The position numbers and the translations under genes were made by a program. From Caulobacteraceae bacterium (GTDB lineage Bacteria; Pseudomonadota; Alphaproteobacteria; Caulobacterales; Caulobacteraceae), in assembly GCA_947475845.1 (NCBI GenBank), contig CANJMO010000007.1, forward strand, positions 1 to 64,000: a DNA stretch of 64,000 nt, given 5' to 3'. Under the pieces are notes generated by a model that made no database searches, was not told where the DNA came from, and saw nothing but the letters and a program-made list of their open reading frames with translations. Positions 54,163-62,246 of the stretch are shown here, piece after piece (position 1 is the stretch's first letter; every line of letters begins with the position of its first letter).

Positions 54163-55277
54163 ACGTTCAGCTCCATGTAGACCAGGGCGAACACGGCATC
54201 GATCATGATGATCGAGAAGATCGCGTGCACCACCGCCGCGGTCACCCGGCGGCCGAGGGACTCCACGTCGCCGCCGGCCTCCATGCCCTGGCGGCAGCCG
54301 ATGCCGGCGATGACGATGGCCATCACCGGGGCCTTGCTGAGGCCGACCCAGAAGTGGGTCACGCCCACCTGATCGGCGATGCGCTGGACGAAGAAGTCGG
54401 GGCTGATGCCGAGTACGGCCCAGGTCACGATCAGGCCCCCGGCCAGGCCCGCCACGGCGGCGATGAAGGTCAACAGGGGGATGATGCACAGCAGGGCCAT
54501 GAAGCGCGGCAGGACCAGGGCGTCGAACGGATCGACCCCCATCACCTGCATCGCGTCGATCTCCTGGTTCATCTTCATCGAGCCGATCTCGGCGGCGAAG
54601 GCCGACGCGGATCTGCCCGCGAGAAGCACGGCGGTGATGATGATGCAGAACTCGCGCAGGACGGCGATGCCGACCAGCTCGACGGCGAACACCTGGGCCC
54701 CGAACTGGCTGAGCATGTGCGCGCCCAGAAGCCCGATCACCGCGCCGATGAAGAACGAGGTCACCGCCACGATCGGCAGGGCGTCGAGCCCGGCGCGCTC
54801 GGCCAGGGACACGAACGGCGCCCAGCGCAGGCGCTTGGGATTGGCGATCAGCCGGCTGGTGGCGGTCAGGATAAGGCCGGTGAAGGCCAGGGTGTCGAAC
54901 CCTTCCCACGCCAGGTTGACCAGGCCGCGGCCGAGGCGCTCGAGGAAATGGGTCCAGGCGGACACCTTGGGCGGGGCCGGCTCGTCGACCTTCTCGGTCG
55001 CCTTGGCCACCAGGTCCATCAGCCGCTCGGTTTCCGGCCGCGCCTCGATCTTGCGCTTGGATTTGACGATGTCGGCGGCGCGGGCGATGGCGAAGGCGCC
55101 GGAGGTGTCGCAGCGTCCGATGCCGGTCAGGTCCAGCACCTTGGGCGAGCGTTCGTCCATCGCCCGGCGCAGGCGTTCGGCCGCCCCACCCAGCATCCTG
55201 GAGGTCCAGTCGCCGGTCAGTCGGGCGCGCAAGGCGCCGTTGGCCTCGAGCAACTGGAAGTCTGCAGGCTGGTCCAT
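54159..55277 (-). CDS. mlaE: MlaE permease with fused N-terminal STAS (MlaB-like) domain
   Basis: 372 residues from the ATG of MDQPADFQLLEANGALRA; an ATG 16 codons earlier is possible. Residues 5-95 form a STAS-like domain (KVLDLTGIGRCDTSGAFAIA), which in E. coli is the separate MlaB. Residues 140-372 are the MlaE permease: GFDTLAFTGLILTATSR, IVAVTSFFIGAVIGLLGA, ELVGIAVLREFCIIITAVLL and EIGSMKMNQEIDAMQVMGVD. It is the first gene of a mlaE-mlaF-mlaD-lipoprotein operon. No MlaC-type soluble carrier is present; the auxiliary lipoprotein takes its place, as in PqiABC/Rv-MCE-like systems. Confidence 0.9.
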   Translation of the reverse strand: MDQPADFQLLEANGALRARLTGDWTSRMLGGAAERLRRAMDERSPKVLDLTGIGRCDTSGAFAIARAADIVKSKRKIEARPETERLMDLVAKATEKVDEPAPPKVSAWTHFLERLGRGLVNLAWEGFDTLAFTGLILTATSRLIANPKRLRWAPFVSLAERAGLDALPIVAVTSFFIGAVIGLLGAHMLSQFGAQVFAVELVGIAVLREFCIIITAVLLAGRSASAFAAEIGSMKMNQEIDAMQVMGVDPFDALVLPRFMALLCIIPLLTFIAAVAGLAGGLIVTWAVLGISPDFFVQRIADQVGVTHFWVGLSKAPVMAIVIAGIGCRQGMEAGGDVESLGRRVTAAVVHAIFSIIMIDAVFALVYMELNV

Positions 55278-55378
55278 AAACGCTTGGGGGTCCCGATTCC
55301 GAATGGCAACGCTTGACCCTAGCATGAGGTTGCCTGGGCGCCCTTGCCCGTTAACGCGCCCCGGTGCACTAGGACTTT

Positions 55379-56149
55379 ATGACCAAGTCCCCGCTCCGGG
55401 TTGTGTTCCTGGCCGTGACGCTTTTGTTGGCTCTTGGCGGCTGTCAGTGGCGCGCCTTGTCGGCGGCGCAGGATGCCGACCTGCGGGGCGTGTTCGAGCA
55501 AGTCCGCCGCGGCGACCTGGCGGCGACAGGGGCCGCTTTCGACCCACAGTTCCGCCCGCCGACCCTGCATGCCGACCTGCCGCAATGGCGGGCGCAGATG
55601 CCGGCCGGAACGCCGCAGATCCAGCGCCTCAACCAGGCCGTGTCGAAGGACAAGCAGGGCCGGCTCAACTACGGCGCCAGCTACGAATACGATTTCCCGG
55701 GCAAGGGACTGCTGGTGCAGGTGGAGAAACGCCGCGACCTGGCCGGCAAGACCACCATCACCGCCTTTCGCGTGGTCGGCGCCCCGCCGCACATCGCCGA
55801 TCACTACCGCTTCAGCCTGACCGATCGGAAGCCGTTCCAGTACGCCTTCCTGTTCCTGGCGTTCCTGTCCCCGGCCCTGGGTCTGTGGGGCATGGCGGCG
55901 GTGTGGCGCGCGCCGGACATCCCGCGCCGGTTCAAGCCGATCTGGACCATCGCCATGGCCATCGGCTTCATGGACCTGACCATGGACTGGGCCAACGGCG
56001 ACGTGTTCTACCAGACCGCCAACCTGCACATCCTGTTCATCACGGCGCGCAAGTTCAGCCCGGTGTCGCCGTGGATGATCTCCACCTCCCTGCCCCTGGC
56101 CTCGATCGCCTTCCTGCTGGGCTATCGCCCGCCGAAGAAAGCGCCCTAG
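55379..56149 (+). CDS. Putative membrane lipoprotein of unknown function
   Basis: 256 residues. A signal with lipobox LALGGC is followed by a soluble domain of about 130 residues (DLRGVFEQVRRGDLAAT, YGASYEYDFPGKGLLVQVEK, FRVVGAPPHIADHYRFSLTD). Three transmembrane segments follow (FLFLAFLSPALGLWGMAAVW, IAMAIGFMDLTMD, MISTSLPLASIAFLLGYR). The soluble part resembles DUF3887-like export folds only loosely; I do not recognise the family. It is divergent from mlaE. The TAG shares CTAG with the convergent GNAT gene. Confidence 0.65.
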   Translation: MTKSPLRVVFLAVTLLLALGGCQWRALSAAQDADLRGVFEQVRRGDLAATGAAFDPQFRPPTLHADLPQWRAQMPAGTPQIQRLNQAVSKDKQGRLNYGASYEYDFPGKGLLVQVEKRRDLAGKTTITAFRVVGAPPHIADHYRFSLTDRKPFQYAFLFLAFLSPALGLWGMAAVWRAPDIPRRFKPIWTIAMAIGFMDLTMDWANGDVFYQTANLHILFITARKFSPVSPWMISTSLPLASIAFLLGYRPPKKAP

Positions 56150-56436
56150 ACCTCCAGATCCGCGTACTCGCGGTGGCGCTGCATATAGGCGCGGGCGTAG
56201 CCGCAGACCGGCACGACCTTGACCCCGGCGGCGCGGGCGGGGGCCAGCACCCCCTGCATCAGACGGCCCGCCGTCCCGGTCCCGCGCAGGGCCGGCGGCG
56301 CCTCGACGTGGTTGATGAACCACCTGTCCGCCTCCCGCCGATAGGTGGCGAAAGCGACCTCGCCGCCCTCCGCCAGCTCGAAACGATGCCGAGCGGGATT
56401 GTCGGTGACGGGGTTTTCTGCGGAAATATCGACCAT
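56146..56436 (-). CDS. Small GNAT N-acetyltransferase (YjdJ-type)
   Basis: 96 residues, the size of the minimal GNAT group. It shows NPARHRFELAEGGEVAFATY, VEAPPALRGTGTAGRLMQGV (acetyl-CoA-binding R-G-x-G-x-A) and VVPVCGYARAYMQRHREYAD, the typical C-terminal 'C-x-Y-x-x-x-Y/F-x-x-x-H-x-E-Y' of YjdJ/NATD1-like proteins. The acetyl acceptor is unknown. It is divergent from the aminotransferase gene by 47 bases. Confidence 0.88.
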   Translation of the reverse strand: MVDISAENPVTDNPARHRFELAEGGEVAFATYRREADRWFINHVEAPPALRGTGTAGRLMQGVLAPARAAGVKVVPVCGYARAYMQRHREYADLEV

Positions 56437-56483
56437 GGCGGCCTCCCGGCCTAGATTGCGCGCGAAGAACGCGAGGGTAGCCC

Positions 56484-57686
56484 TTGTTAGATAGCGACGA
56501 CACCCTGGCGGTGAAGGCCCAACGCACCGGCTTCAATCCGGTTCTGACCGCGCAGCCGCGGACCATCTTCGACGTGATGTCGAACCTGGCGCGGGAGATG
56601 GACGCCATCAACCTGGGCCAGGGCTTCCCCGATCAGGACGGCTCGGCCGACGTGCGCGCCTTCGCCGCCGAAAGCCTGATGAAGGATTCCAACCAGTACC
56701 CGCCGTCGCTCGGGCTGGCCGAGCTGCGCCTGGCGGTCGCCGACCACTACCGCCGGTTCCACGGCCTGGACCTGGACGGGATGACCGAGGTGGTGGTCAC
56801 CTCCGGCGCCACCGAGGCCCTGGCCGCCGCCATCTTCGGCCTGATCACCCCGGGCGACGAGGTGGTGATGTTCCAACCGCTCTACGACGCCTATCTGCCG
56901 CTGGTGAAGATGGCCGGGGGCGTGCCGCGCTTCGTGCGCCTGGAGCCGCCCCACTGGAAGATCACCGCCCAGGCGCTGGACAAGGCGTTCAGCCCGAAGA
57001 CCAAGCTGGTGCTGTTCAACAACCCGCTGAACCCGTCGGCCATCGTCTACGACGCAGACGAGCTCAAGCTGCTGGCCGAGGCCTGTGTGAAGAACGACGT
57101 CATCGCCGTCTGCGACGAGGTCTGGGAGCATCTGGTCTACGACGGCCGCAAGCACATCCCCCTGATGGCCCTGCCCGGTATGCGCGAACGCACGGTCAAG
57201 ATCGGCTCGGCGGGCAAGATCTTCTCCCTGACCGGCTGGAAGATCGGCTTCGTCTGCGCCGCCCCGCCCCTGGCGGCGGCGGTGGCCAAGGCCCATGCGT
57301 TCATGACCTTCACCACCCCGCCCAACCTGCAGCGGGCGGTAGCCTACGGCATGGCCAAGGACGACAGCTATTTCGCGCCCATGCGCGCCGGCTTCCAGCG
57401 CTCGCGCGACCGGCTGGCGGCGGGGCTGAAGGCGGAGGGGTTCGCCATCCTGCCAAGCCAGGGCACCTATTTCCTGCTTCTGGACCTCGAGGCCTCGGGC
57501 ATCGACGCCGACGACTGGACCTTCTCCCAGCGGGCGGTGAAGGAGGCCGGCGTAGCCACCATCCCGGTGTCGGCTTTCTACGCGCAGGACCCGATCACCA
57601 CCGTGGTGCGGCTGTGCTTCTGCAAGCAGGACGCGACCCTGGACGCCGGCATCGAGCGGCTGGCCCGGGCGCGGAAGCTGCTTTGA
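56484..57686 (+). CDS. Fold-I PLP aminotransferase (kynurenine/methionine-type)
   Basis: 400 residues from a TTG seven bases after GAGGG; an in-frame GTG at 56511 is an alternative. It carries INLGQGFPDQDGSADVRAFA, VTSGATEALAAAIFGLITPG, FNNPLNPSAIVYDADEL, DEVWEHLVYDGRKHIPLM and the PLP-lysine segment GSAGKIFSLTGWKIGF. These fit the YbdL/KAT II-like class I subgroup that uses methionine, kynurenine or glutamine with 2-oxo acids. One oddity is FNNPLNPS, where most relatives have a His or Tyr-rich N-P-H-N-P. The stop overlaps the start of the next small gene. Confidence 0.88.
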   Translation: MLDSDDTLAVKAQRTGFNPVLTAQPRTIFDVMSNLAREMDAINLGQGFPDQDGSADVRAFAAESLMKDSNQYPPSLGLAELRLAVADHYRRFHGLDLDGMTEVVVTSGATEALAAAIFGLITPGDEVVMFQPLYDAYLPLVKMAGGVPRFVRLEPPHWKITAQALDKAFSPKTKLVLFNNPLNPSAIVYDADELKLLAEACVKNDVIAVCDEVWEHLVYDGRKHIPLMALPGMRERTVKIGSAGKIFSLTGWKIGFVCAAPPLAAAVAKAHAFMTFTTPPNLQRAVAYGMAKDDSYFAPMRAGFQRSRDRLAAGLKAEGFAILPSQGTYFLLLDLEASGIDADDWTFSQRAVKEAGVATIPVSAFYAQDPITTVVRLCFCKQDATLDAGIERLARARKLL

Positions 57687-57970
57687 TCGCCGCCGCCCTC
57701 CTCGCCCTGACCTTCCCGGCGCTGAGCGTGCAGACCAACGCAGCGCTGGCGGCGGCGCCGCGCGAGGTCGGGGTATTCATACAGCGCAGCGTGCAGTGCG
57801 AGCACTGGGCCGGCGAGGAAGGCTACGATACCGCCCGGCGCCAGCAGATCGACCGGGCGATACGGGTGTTGCGCTGCGACCGGGTCGAGGAGGACGGCCG
57901 CTATCTGCGGCGCAAGTACGCCAACAAGCCCAACCTGATCCGGCTGCTGAAAACCGCGCCGGATTTTTAG
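57683..57970 (+). CDS. Small exported protein with C-x-HW-x-GEE motif
   Basis: 95 residues from a TTG that overlaps the aminotransferase TGA. The signal peptide is [16 protein letters not shown]. The mature part has [20 protein letters not shown], then [19 protein letters not shown] and [17 protein letters not shown]. Two Cys could form a disulfide. I have seen similar small periplasmic proteins with a Cys-x-His-Trp-x-Gly-Glu-Glu block in Sphingomonadales/Caulobacterales, without a function. The stop shares TTAG with mnmA. Confidence 0.7.
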   Translation: MIAAALLALTFPALSVQTNAALAAAPREVGVFIQRSVQCEHWAGEEGYDTARRQQIDRAIRVLRCDRVEEDGRYLRRKYANKPNLIRLLKTAPDF

Positions 57971-59130
57971 GCCGCCACCGTCCCGGCGATGAAGCCGCCG
58001 CCCAGCACCCGGTCGGGGTTGGCGGGGTCGTAGAGGACGCAGGCCTGGCCGGGCGCCACGCCTTCCTCGAAGGTGTCAAAACGCACCGCCACCTCGCCGT
58101 CGATCATGATCAGCCGGCCCGGCGCCGGCTCGCGGGTGGAGCGGACGCGGGCGAGGACCGGCTGGCCGTACAGAGCGGCCGCCTCGATGGTCGGCTGATC
58201 GCCGAGCCAGTTGATTTCCTTCAGGCGCAGCGATGCCGTCAGCAAGGCCTCACGCGGGCCGACGATCACCTGGCGCAGATCGGCGTTCAGCCGGACGACG
58301 AACAGCGGCTCGCCGACCGCGATGGTCAGGCCGCGCCTCTGGCCGACTGTGTAGCGGGTCACGCCCTCGTGGCGGCCGAGCACGCGGCCGTCGATGTGGA
58401 CGATGTCGCCGGGCTCCGCGCCGTGGGGCCGCAGGCGGTCGATGATGGTGGTGTACTTGCCCTCGGGCACGAAGCAGATGTCCTGGCTATCGGGCTTGTC
58501 GGCGACCTTGAGGCCCAAGGCGGCCGCTTCGGCGCGGACCTGGGATTTCTCCAGCCCGCCCAGCGGGAAGCGGACGAAGTCCAGCTGATCGGGCGTGGTG
58601 GCGAACAGGAAATAGCTCTGGTCCTTGGCCGGATCGACGGCGCGGTGCAGTTGCGGCCCAGCCGCCGTTTCGATACGGCGCACGTAATGCCCCGTCGCCA
58701 TGGCCGCGGCGCCGAGGTCGCGGGCCATGTCCATCAGGTCGCGGAACTTGACGGTTTGGTTGCAGCGGATGCAGGGCACCGGGGTCTCGCCGCGCAGATA
58801 GGCGTCGGCGAAATCCTCCATCACCGCCTCGCGGAAACGGCTTTCGTAGTCGAGCACATAATGCGGGATGCCGATCGCCTCGGCGGCCATGCGGGCGTCC
58901 AGGATGTCCTGGCCGGCGCAGCAGGCGCCCTTCTTAGCCAGGGCGACGCCGTGGTCATAAAGCTGCAGGGTGACGCCGACCACGTCGTAGCCGGCCTGTT
59001 TCAGCAAGGCCGCGGTCACGGTGGAGTCGACCCCGCCGGACATGGCGGCGACGATCCGGGTCCCCTTGGGCAGGGCGACAGCGTCGGCTGCCAGGGCAGC
59101 GGCTCTCGAAATGGCGGTGTCGATCAGCAT
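57967..59130 (-). CDS. mnmA: tRNA-specific 2-thiouridylase
   Basis: 387 residues. The PP-loop [17 protein letters not shown] binds ATP. The catalytic cysteines lie in [14 protein letters not shown] and [33 protein letters not shown] and the C-terminal barrel complete the family. It thiolates U34 of Lys, Glu and Gln tRNAs with sulfur relayed from IscS/Tus. A housekeeping gene, convergent with the small exported protein. Its start lies 45 bases from the end of flgL. Confidence 0.95.
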   Translation of the reverse strand: MLIDTAISRAAALAADAVALPKGTRIVAAMSGGVDSTVTAALLKQAGYDVVGVTLQLYDHGVALAKKGACCAGQDILDARMAAEAIGIPHYVLDYESRFREAVMEDFADAYLRGETPVPCIRCNQTVKFRDLMDMARDLGAAAMATGHYVRRIETAAGPQLHRAVDPAKDQSYFLFATTPDQLDFVRFPLGGLEKSQVRAEAAALGLKVADKPDSQDICFVPEGKYTTIIDRLRPHGAEPGDIVHIDGRVLGRHEGVTRYTVGQRRGLTIAVGEPLFVVRLNADLRQVIVGPREALLTASLRLKEINWLGDQPTIEAAALYGQPVLARVRSTREPAPGRLIMIDGEVAVRFDTFEEGVAPGQACVLYDPANPDRVLGGGFIAGTVAA

Positions 59131-59171
59131 CAGGCCGCCAATGTAGCGATGCGGCCCCGCGATTGCGAGGA

Positions 59172-60104
59172 TCAGCCGGTCGTGCCGTTCAGGTAGTTGA
59201 GCAGGGACATGCCCTTGAGGGTCATGAACACCTGAGCCGAGGCCTGGACAGCGGTCTGGGCCTGGGTCAGAGCGGCGGCGTCGGCCACGTTGACGTCGGT
59301 CATGTCGCCCAGGGAACTGATCAGGGCGGTCTGCCGGTCCTTCTGGGCAGCGGCGGCGTCGGTCACCCGCGCCTGCATGTCGCCGCCGCTGGCGGCGGTC
59401 TGGATGGTGGCGTTCACCACCGTGTTCAGCTGGGTGATGGTGGTGGTCAGGAAGGTCTGCTGGGCGTCGGTCAGGGGCCCGCCGAAACTGCCGGACGAGC
59501 CGTCCTGGAAGGTCTGGATGTCCTTGAACGCCTGGACCAGTTGCTGGCCGAGGTCGGAGGCGAGGAAGCCGGTCTTGATCGTGGTCTTGTCGTCGATCTG
59601 GCTGGTGGTGGCCAGGGCCCCGTTCTTGAAGAAGGACGCCGCCGTCGCGGTGGTCAGGTCCTCGGGCGTGGCGGCGGTGAACGGCTGGGTCTGGGTCTGG
59701 CCGCCGGAAAAGATGTAGTCGCCGCCGTATTGCGTGTTCAGCGCCTGGGCCGCCTGGGAAAAATAGCTCTGCAGGTCGCTCATGATGCTGTCGCCATTGC
59801 CGCTGGCCAGGGCGTTGGTCAGGCTGCTCTTGAGGCTGGAGGCGACGTCCGAGACCTGCTGCACGGCGGTCTGCTGGAAGCTCATCTTCACGTTCAGCGA
59901 TTTCAGCTGATCGACTAGGGTGTCCACGCGAGCTTTCACGGTGTGGGTGGCGATGATGTTGCGGGTCTGGCCGCCGAACCCCTTCAGATCGTTGCCGATC
60001 TTGCCCGTCGACACCTGCTGGTTGGCGGTGTTCTCGCGGCTCTGCGCGTCCATCAGGTTGGCGAGGACCGAGGAGTAGTAGTTGGCGGTGGTGATGCGTG
60101 TCAT
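59172..60104 (-). CDS. flgL: Flagellar hook-filament junction protein 3
   Basis: 310 residues from the ATG of [18 protein letters not shown]. The N-terminus has [20 protein letters not shown], a flagellin/FlgL D0-D1 helix. The C-terminus [34 protein letters not shown] is the matching helix. FlgL caps the junction between hook and filament and is exported by the flagellar T3SS. It follows flgK by 11 bases in the same transcript, driven by the sigma-54 promoter at 61981. Confidence 0.93.
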   Translation of the reverse strand: MTRITTANYYSSVLANLMDAQSRENTANQQVSTGKIGNDLKGFGGQTRNIIATHTVKARVDTLVDQLKSLNVKMSFQQTAVQQVSDVASSLKSSLTNALASGNGDSIMSDLQSYFSQAAQALNTQYGGDYIFSGGQTQTQPFTAATPEDLTTATAASFFKNGALATTSQIDDKTTIKTGFLASDLGQQLVQAFKDIQTFQDGSSGSFGGPLTDAQQTFLTTTITQLNTVVNATIQTAASGGDMQARVTDAAAAQKDRQTALISSLGDMTDVNVADAAALTQAQTAVQASAQVFMTLKGMSLLNYLNGTTG

Positions 60105-60115
60105 GTGCTTCAGCC

Positions 60116-61810
60116 TCAGATCATCTGCAGCAGGACTTGGAACATGTCGCTGGACGCCTGGATCAGCCGCGAGCAGGCGCTGTAGGACTGCTGGTAGACG
60201 GTCAGGTTGACCAGCTCTTCGTCCATGTTGACGCCCTCCACCGAGGAGCGCTGGGCGTCGGCCTGGGCGGAGACGGCGACGGCCGACTGGCGGGCGGTGT
60301 CGGCGTTGGCGGCCTTGGTGCCGATCAGCCCGGACAGTTCGGCGGCGTAGTCGGACACCGAGAGCTTGAGCGGCGACATGTCGCCGGCGGGCGAGAACGC
60401 GTTCAGTTTCTGGCCCGATGTGGCCATGGCCAGGGCCCCGCGCCCATCCCCCGCGCCGAGCGCCGGCGAGCCGCCCACCGTCTGCGTCAGGTCGAGCTGG
60501 GCCAGGGCCATCTTGGACGGGTTGGCCGCGATGTCGGCGCGGATCGAGAAGCTGGCGGCGCGGTTGCCGCGGGTTGAGGCGCCGATGCCGAACATCTGGG
60601 TGAAGGTGCCGCCCCCCACCGAATTGACGGTGCTGTCGCTGACCACCGAGATCGACACCCCGCTGTTGGGCGCCGGACTGAAGATTAGCTGCCCCTTGGT
60701 GTCGAGACCGAACGAGCCGTAGGCGCCGATGCTTTGATTCAAGCCGGCGATCACGTCGTTCATGGTGGCGGCGGTGCTGGGAATGGTCAGGGTCGCCTGA
60801 CGGATCGCGGCGCCCGAGGCGTCGGCCAGTTCCAGCTTGATGGTTCCGCCGGTGGCGAAGGTGTTGGGCGAGGATCCGTTGATGCCGGTGTTGTAGTTGC
60901 TCGTCGTGTTCGACTTGATCAGGTCGTTCAGGCCGAAGAACTGGCCGAAGCTTTCGCCGCTGACGTTCTGGCTGGGGTTGGCCGGGTCGTCGGAGATGGC
61001 CACGCCATTGCCGCTGCTGGCGGTGATCTGCAGCACGCCGTTGGTGAAGCTGGCGGTCCCGCTCGTCCCCAGAGCCAGGTTGAGGCTGGCGAGGAAACCG
61101 CCGGGCGTATAGGCGCTGACCGCCCCGCCATCGACCGTCATGGTCCCGGCCGTGCCGCCGAAATTGATGGCCACGGTCTTCTGCAGCACGCCCGCGGCGT
61201 TGGTGATGGCGATGGTGGTCTTGCCGCTGGTGAAGCCGAGGGCGGCGTCGTTCAGGGACATGCCGACATTGCTGCCAGTCAGGGAAGCCGGCGGCGGCAC
61301 GGCGCTGGCGTTGTTGTGCGCGGCGTTGATCTGGTCCACCGCGCCGCTGACGAATTCGCTGAGCTGGTTGGCCAGTTGCGGCAGCTCGATCTGGCCCATC
61401 TGCATCAGTCCGGCGATGGCGCCGCCGCCGACGCGGATCTGCTGCGGCGACCCCTTTGGCCGAGTGGCGGTCATCACGCCCGAGCTGCCCAGCGTGCTGT
61501 AGCTGAGGGTGGAGGCGCCCTGATCGCCGACCAGATAGCTGCCGTCGGACGAGCGCACCGTGACGCCGCCGGTGGCGGTCGGCTGCACCTGGATCTGCAT
61601 CAGTCCGGCCAGCTGGTCGAGTAGCTGGGCCTGGGTGTTCTGCGAGCCGGTGGCGTCGCCGCCGGCGACGATCTCGCTCTGGGTCCCGATCTTGCGAGCA
61701 TAGCCCGGAGTATTGACGTTGGCGATGTTGTCCGAGGTCACCTTGACTAGGGACTGGGCCGTCTGCAGACCCGAGGTGGCGATGTTCAGGACGTCGCTGA
61801 TCGATCCCAT
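60116..61810 (-). CDS. flgK: Flagellar hook-associated protein 1, probably internally deleted
   Basis: 564 residues from an ATG eight bases after GGAGG. The N-terminal D0 helix ([30 protein letters not shown]) and the C-terminal helix ([20 protein letters not shown]) are intact. However, after [12 protein letters not shown] at residue 51 the chain goes directly to [20 protein letters not shown]. The usual FlgK block of roughly 130-150 residues (the T-DAFLQ and F-D...G-IGDQL region) is absent. The junction lies in GGCGGC near 61660, a sequence likely to be present at both edges, so an in-frame deletion or assembly slip is suspected. As written it might not fold properly. Confidence 0.85.
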   Translation of the reverse strand: MGSISDVLNIATSGLQTAQSLVKVTSDNIANVNTPGYARKIGTQSEIVAGGDATGSQNTQAQLLDQLAGLMQIQVQPTATGGVTVRSSDGSYLVGDQGASTLSYSTLGSSGVMTATRPKGSPQQIRVGGGAIAGLMQMGQIELPQLANQLSEFVSGAVDQINAAHNNASAVPPPASLTGSNVGMSLNDAALGFTSGKTTIAITNAAGVLQKTVAINFGGTAGTMTVDGGAVSAYTPGGFLASLNLALGTSGTASFTNGVLQITASSGNGVAISDDPANPSQNVSGESFGQFFGLNDLIKSNTTSNYNTGINGSSPNTFATGGTIKLELADASGAAIRQATLTIPSTAATMNDVIAGLNQSIGAYGSFGLDTKGQLIFSPAPNSGVSISVVSDSTVNSVGGGTFTQMFGIGASTRGNRAASFSIRADIAANPSKMALAQLDLTQTVGGSPALGAGDGRGALAMATSGQKLNAFSPAGDMSPLKLSVSDYAAELSGLIGTKAANADTARQSAVAVSAQADAQRSSVEGVNMDEELVNLTVYQQSYSACSRLIQASSDMFQVLLQMI

Positions 61811-61980
61811 GCTCAGGCCCTCCAGCAGGCGGTCGTGGCGACGCCCTGCCCGGCAAGGGACGGACCTGCGGGCGGCGGATTTTGCCTAGCCCACGCGCCA
61901 TTCGATCCGGAAATTTTGGATAAGTCCTTGAATTTCCTGTATTCGATCTGCAAGGGCGGCTCCTGTCGCAAAACCTATGC

Positions 61981-61995
61981 GCAAGACCGGCGCCA
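61981..61995 (-). promoter_or_regulatory. Sigma-54 promoter for flgK-flgL
   Basis: The minus strand reads TGGCGCCGGTCTTGC, matching TGGC-N7-TTGC with the exact 15-base -24/-12 length. It leaves a leader of about 160 bases before flgK. The layout matches the divergent flagellar promoters of Caulobacter. Confidence 0.75.
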
Positions 61996-62055
61996 ACCTG
62001 GACTGGACAGGTTTGGACAGGCGCGGCAACAACCGACCGGGCGACGCGGACAGGT

Positions 62056-62069
62056 CGGCAAAAAACGCC
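62056..62069 (+). promoter_or_regulatory. ftr-like FlbD enhancer element
   Basis: CGGCAAAAAACGCC lies between the two sigma-54 promoters, about 60-90 bases from each. It resembles the ftr elements bound by FlbD in C. crescentus as I remember them. One element could serve both directions. An AT-rich stretch with ATCAATTCTGTA at 62119-62130 could be the IHF bend. Confidence 0.55.
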
Positions 62070-62146
62070 CTCGCCGGCTCGGGATGGCTCTGAGCCAAAT
62101 AGATAAAACCGTTACAGATCAATTCTGTAGGCCCGGATTTATAAAC

Positions 62147-62161
62147 TGGCGCAGGCATTGC
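62147..62161 (+). promoter_or_regulatory. Sigma-54 promoter for fliK-flgD
   Basis: TGGCGCAGGCATTGC matches the -24/-12 consensus with correct spacing. Transcription would start near 62173. This rules out the GTG at 62169 as the fliK start and supports the ATG at 62247. Confidence 0.78.
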
Positions 62162-62246
62162 TTGGGGAGTGTCGAATGTTTTGCGCAGGACGCGCCCCGA
62201 CACCCCCAAACGGCCCGCCGATGGCGCGCCGCATTTCCAGGCCCCG

